In this document: positions 53,052 through 55,957 of the stretch, piece by piece
Layout: every line of letters begins with the position of its first letter
How positions within the stretch are numbered: the stretch's first letter is position 1
DNA from: Planctomycetota bacterium
GTDB taxonomy: Bacteria > Planctomycetota > Planctomycetia > Pirellulales > Pirellulaceae
NCBI GenBank assembly: GCA_014381825.1
Contig: JACNKX010000210.1
Location: 1-55,957, forward strand
DNA: 55,957 bases
Direction: 5' to 3'
The notes under the pieces: model-generated
Databases searched by the model: none
Told to the model about the DNA's origin: nothing
The model's input: the letters and a program-made list of their open reading frames with translations, nothing else
Program-made: the position numbers and the translations under genes

Positions 53052-54217
53052 GGCCGGCCCCCCATCCTGCCATGCTGCCAGATCTGATCGAGTGTGTATT
53101 CGTCGAGCCAGTCGTCAAGGTCGAGAGCGTCTGCGCGAGTTGCCGTAGACACTCCGTCGTCTTCGACGTCAATCGCGACGACCTCATCGGGCCGCAAAAA
53201 TCGGACTAGACGATCGGCGTGAGTGGCAACAATCAACTGCGTGCGAGTCGATGCTTCGCGCATGCAGTCGGCCAGTACGGAAAGCAATTCCGGATGCAGA
53301 CTGACTTCAGGCTCATCAAGCAAAGTCACTTCAGTAAGACCTGGGCTGTACAACAACGTGACCAGCCAAAGGAATCGCAGAGTTCCTTCCGAAAGCTGGT
53401 GCATGAAGAACGGATGCTTAAAGTTCTGCTCTTTCCAGGTCATCGCCATCGTGCCAGCCGCGACTGGGGGGAAGTTCAAACGATCAAAACCAGGAAAACC
53501 GACCCGTAGCGTGTCTTCGATTGTTTCAAACCGGTCCGGATCAGCCTCGCGCATCCAGAAAAGGCAGGACACTAGATCCTCTCCATCCTTACCCGGTAAA
53601 TGTGCTTCGCGCATTGGTTGAGGGAGGCGCACCGGGGCACGCATACCGACATCTAGGACGTGATAGTGAGTTGAAGACGCAAGGCCTTTACGAAAGTTAT
53701 TGGGCTCTTGATACATCCTGGAAACTTGAGAAAGTGCGGATTCGTGGGAGTCATGTTCCCACTCCGGAGACACAAGTCGACCCTCGCCAGGGTCGAAATA
53801 GTGGACGCGACCGTGAATCGACTCGATGTACTTCATAGGATCAGGCTTGGAGGGATCTGAATGCTGGGTCAATGACTCGTCAGGAATCTCGTACGACGTG
53901 CCGCTGGGCTTAAGAGAGATTGCGTATTTCAACGGCGCGTAATTTGGAACTGACTTGTCGACCTCAAAGCGGGCGAAGCGGGCCTTGTCGCCAGCGACCG
54001 AATTCAGGGCACTTAGGTTTGAGTCGATCCCACCGTAGTCGCTTACTGTCGCCTTCAAATCGCCGGATGCCGAAGCGGATAAAAGCGTGAAGACGTCGAG
54101 TATGGTGGTCTTGCCGCTTCCGTTCGCTCCAATCAGCACGTTCAGGGGCTTAAGGGGTAGATCGACGTCGTGCAGACGACGAAATCCTTGCACGTGTATC
54201 CTCTCAAAAATGTTCAT
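53048..54217 (-). CDS. AAA-type (SMC/OLD-like) ATPase of a putative defence module
   Basis: 390 residues from the ATG at 54217 (MNIFERIHVQGFRRL), with AAAGGAA 10-12 bases upstream; the frame is open to 54298. Walker A is NVLIGANGSGKTT at about 27-38. The signature-like HQLSEGTLRFLWLVTLL is followed by Walker B VTLLDEPEVSLHPELL and the switch IVATHADRLVR. This is the AAA_15/AAA_21 type of ATPase, with a ~200-residue central insert. The C-terminal DEYTLDQIWQHGRMGG tail often contacts the partner. It is translationally coupled to the DUF4276 gene. The upstream 219-base gap holds no gene. Confidence 0.88.
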   Translation of the reverse strand: MNIFERIHVQGFRRLHDVDLPLKPLNVLIGANGSGKTTILDVFTLLSASASGDLKATVSDYGGIDSNLSALNSVAGDKARFARFEVDKSVPNYAPLKYAISLKPSGTSYEIPDESLTQHSDPSKPDPMKYIESIHGRVHYFDPGEGRLVSPEWEHDSHESALSQVSRMYQEPNNFRKGLASSTHYHVLDVGMRAPVRLPQPMREAHLPGKDGEDLVSCLFWMREADPDRFETIEDTLRVGFPGFDRLNFPPVAAGTMAMTWKEQNFKHPFFMHQLSEGTLRFLWLVTLLYSPGLTEVTLLDEPEVSLHPELLSVLADCMREASTRTQLIVATHADRLVRFLRPDEVVAIDVEDDGVSTATRADALDLDDWLDEYTLDQIWQHGRMGGRP

Positions 54218-54436
54218 CGCCAAATGAGTTCCTTTCCGGTGTCCACGATCTCCGTCGCAGTTCCGCTTGAGCCTGTGTCGTCCAAGTGGTGGGTACACGT
54301 CGAATTAGCTTGCCTTTAGATTGTATCAACAACCTCAACCGATGGCAGGTTCGCACTTCTAAACTCACTTCAGACGAGTCGGATCGCTTGTGTCGGCAAC
54401 TCCACAACGCGGCAATCGCGGTTATCTGTTGGGGCT

Positions 54437-55709
54437 TCATTTTTCCACTGCTCCAGACGTGTCATCCGTGTCCTGAAGTTGTGTCACGACTTGGTGAAGG
54501 CGCAGTTTGTCGGTGACTGACTTGCCGGCGCGGACGTCGGCTTCGCGGAACGTCGCCATCACGACGGAGCCAACTCCCCGCTTGCCGGCGCGGTTGAGTG
54601 TGTAACGCTGGTGGTCGTAGATGATGAAAAGCGTGCCGTCTTCTGCCTGAATACCGTCGGGGTACGACGACTCTCGTTCATCCAGTAGCAGCCCGCCTTT
54701 CCACGTCGCTCCATCGTCGTCTGACACGAACGCTGTCATGTGAGAGCGTTTTCCGTCGGGTGAGTTGTTCCGCACCATCAGTAACGCTCCGGAGTTCAGC
54801 CGACGAATGAAGAATCGTTTGTTGCGGAACATTCGGCCCCGCAGGTAGAGCGATCCGTCACTCCACGTTCGGCCGCCATCGGTGGAGACACTCTGTGCGA
54901 TTCCGCCTGTATTTCGCAGCAGCATCCACAGGCTGCCGTCACCACGCTCGACGATCATGTGCTCATCGACTCGTGTGCCGGGAATGCGGACCTGACCGAT
55001 GCGTTCGAACGACTAGCCCTGATCCGTCGATCGGTACACGTTGGAACCACGCTCTTCGCCGAGGTCGTGAGTCAGCATCTCGATCGTGTACGGCGCAAGT
55101 TCCTCGGCATCGAATTTGACATTCGGCACGTTGGTGTTGTCTCGCCATAAGCCGACAGGCAGCAGCCAGTCGCCGTTTTTCAGGACCGTCGGTTTGTTCA
55201 ACATGACTCCGTTGGCGATCCGTCGCGGCTGCGACCATTTCGGAGTCTCCGAGTCGGCGTCGGTGGCGACCATCGCCCAGACACTCATCCGCCCGTCCTG
55301 CACACCGGCGCTTTGAGCCCAGAAGAACCACAGCCGCCGCTGCGGATCAATCCACAGACAGGGATCGTAAGTGTGAACGAACCGACGAGGCTGAATGACC
55401 AGCTTCTCCGACCACGACTGACCATTATCACCGCTGGTCGCGAGTACGGAGTAACTGGAAGAACTCTCAACCCCGCGCTGGCTCCTGCCCGCATACCACC
55501 GCCCATAGACGCCCCTGCGCCGAACGTTCGATCGCGGGAACGCCTTGCGCGCCGCGCGAACTCTTCACGTGATCCGGACCAAAGTCCGTAAGCACGCGCG
55601 GCGGCTGCAAGGCAAGGTCGGGCAACGCCGCCGAATTGTCGTCACCCTCGCTGAATTCGCTCGCGACGGTGACGACACAGAAGGTCAGGATGTAAAGCGG
55701 TGTCTTCAT
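54437..55709 (-). pseudogene. secreted sialidase/BNR-repeat gene with a frameshift and a stop
   Basis: ATG at 55709 opens a signal peptide (MKTPLYILTFCVVTVASEF) and a sialidase-like start (GVPAIERSAQGRLWAV). Near 55497-55502 two bases are missing: the text GGGCGGTGGTATGC should be one dinucleotide longer to keep WYAGRSQRG in frame. The new frame then gives LATSGDNGQSWSEKLVI, YDPCLWIDPQRRLWFFW and STDQG. A TAG at 55015-55013 stands where Trp (GWSFERIG) is expected. The frame resumes with VDEHMIVERGDGSLWMLLR, SVSTDGGRTWSDG, FVSDDDGATWKG and ends at 54437. Asp-box repeats (SxDxGxTW) are clear. Two lesions make it a pseudogene unless they are sequencing errors. It is read 7 bases after the MarR gene's stop. 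Confidence 0.8.
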
Positions 55710-55716
55710 TGTGTTC

Positions 55717-55957
55717 TCACGTGGTAAACGCCTTGGCAATGCGATCGAGCGCCTTCTGTACGATCGCCAGTTCTTCAGGCTCCAGCGCACCGTCGAGGAT
55801 TTTGCGGATCTCTTCCGAGTTCTTCCTGAGTTGCGCGTGACACGCCCGTCCGGTATCGGTCAAAAACACCTGCCAAGCGCGGCGGTCGGACGGGTGCGGC
55901 TGACGCTCGACCAGACCATTGCGTTCGAGCAGCTCGATCATCGTCCCGATTGTCCGC
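55717..55957 (-). CDS. MarR family transcriptional regulator (5' end outside the window)
   Basis: The visible part is the second half of the winged helix and the dimer helix: RTIGTMIELLERNGLVER, HPSDRRAWQVFLTDTG and EPEELAIVQKALDRIAKAF. The pattern L...GLveR..dp.DrRa..v.LT..G is characteristic of MarR. The N-terminal helices and recognition helix begin beyond base 55957. The sialidase pseudogene follows after 7 bases and would have been co-transcribed, so this regulator probably controlled it. Confidence 0.88.
   Translation of the reverse strand, partial: RTIGTMIELLERNGLVERQPHPSDRRAWQVFLTDTGRACHAQLRKNSEEIRKILDGALEPEELAIVQKALDRIAKAFTT

Overview
The window reads as chromosomal DNA of a planctomycete, probably of the Pirellulales/Rhodopirellula type. 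This rests on family signatures visible in the proteins: two DUF1549/DUF1553 (PSD1) plus DUF1501 gene pairs, two DUF1559 proteins, a sulfatase with CxPxR, a Tat-exported Gfo/Idh/MocA oxidoreductase, a VCBS-repeat/hydrolase fusion, an 'NPYEPP' small membrane protein, and many short palindromic repeats. No rRNA, tRNA or CRISPR array was found. The first 55 bases look like an internal piece of a group II intron reverse transcriptase butted against an unrelated gene end, so the left edge may be a contig end or a rearrangement. The right edge cuts a MarR-type regulator.

Layout. 1-8.5 kb: a convergent gene end, a secreted two-fold repeat protein, and a compact hopanoid cluster on the minus strand (squalene-hopene cyclase, then HpnH, then HpnG), followed by a GT-C type membrane glycosyltransferase. 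8.6-16.5 kb: a DHDPS/NAL-family lyase with an odd C-terminal amphipathic tail, a Uma2 nuclease-like protein, an NhaC antiporter, a soluble histidine kinase and a DNA-binding response regulator (probably one transcription unit with a good sigma70-type promoter and long leader), mnmG, and a zinc-ribbon membrane protein. 16.5-33.3 kb: a degradation/export region with the VCBS-hydrolase fusion, the oxidoreductase, a MacB/LolD-type ATPase, a TolC-type outer membrane protein, a YacP-like NYN protein, a sulfatase, and the two DUF1549/1553-DUF1501 pairs facing away from each other. 33.2-42.4 kb: tag, a DUF1559 pseudopilin-like protein, a pckA relic, clpX with a clear terminator, a KDPG aldolase, a zinc-ribbon DUF1559 protein, a DUF805-FAD oxidase fusion cut short at a repeat cluster, and gene relics. 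42.4-47.9 kb: the housekeeping operon xseA-xseB-ispA-dxs-nadK. 47.9-56 kb: a secreted protein, a 37-residue basic protein, an ECF sigma factor with a membrane partner, a serine hydrolase, relics of groEL-like and DUF4838-like genes, a two-gene ATPase/TOPRIM-like (DUF4276) module that resembles anti-phage systems, and a sialidase pseudogene behind the MarR gene.

Together, dxs and ispA supply C5-C15 isoprenoid precursors, and shc, hpnH and hpnG make the hopane skeleton and start its C35 side chain. The squalene-forming genes are not in the window. Two themes stand out. One is the number of decayed gene pieces (at least six) sitting in short gaps between healthy genes. The other is a set of unrelated-sequence palindromes, several of which share one layout: two small hairpins inside a longer stem. 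The best candidate for an under-described system is the ATPase/DUF4276 pair at 52.4-54.2 kb.
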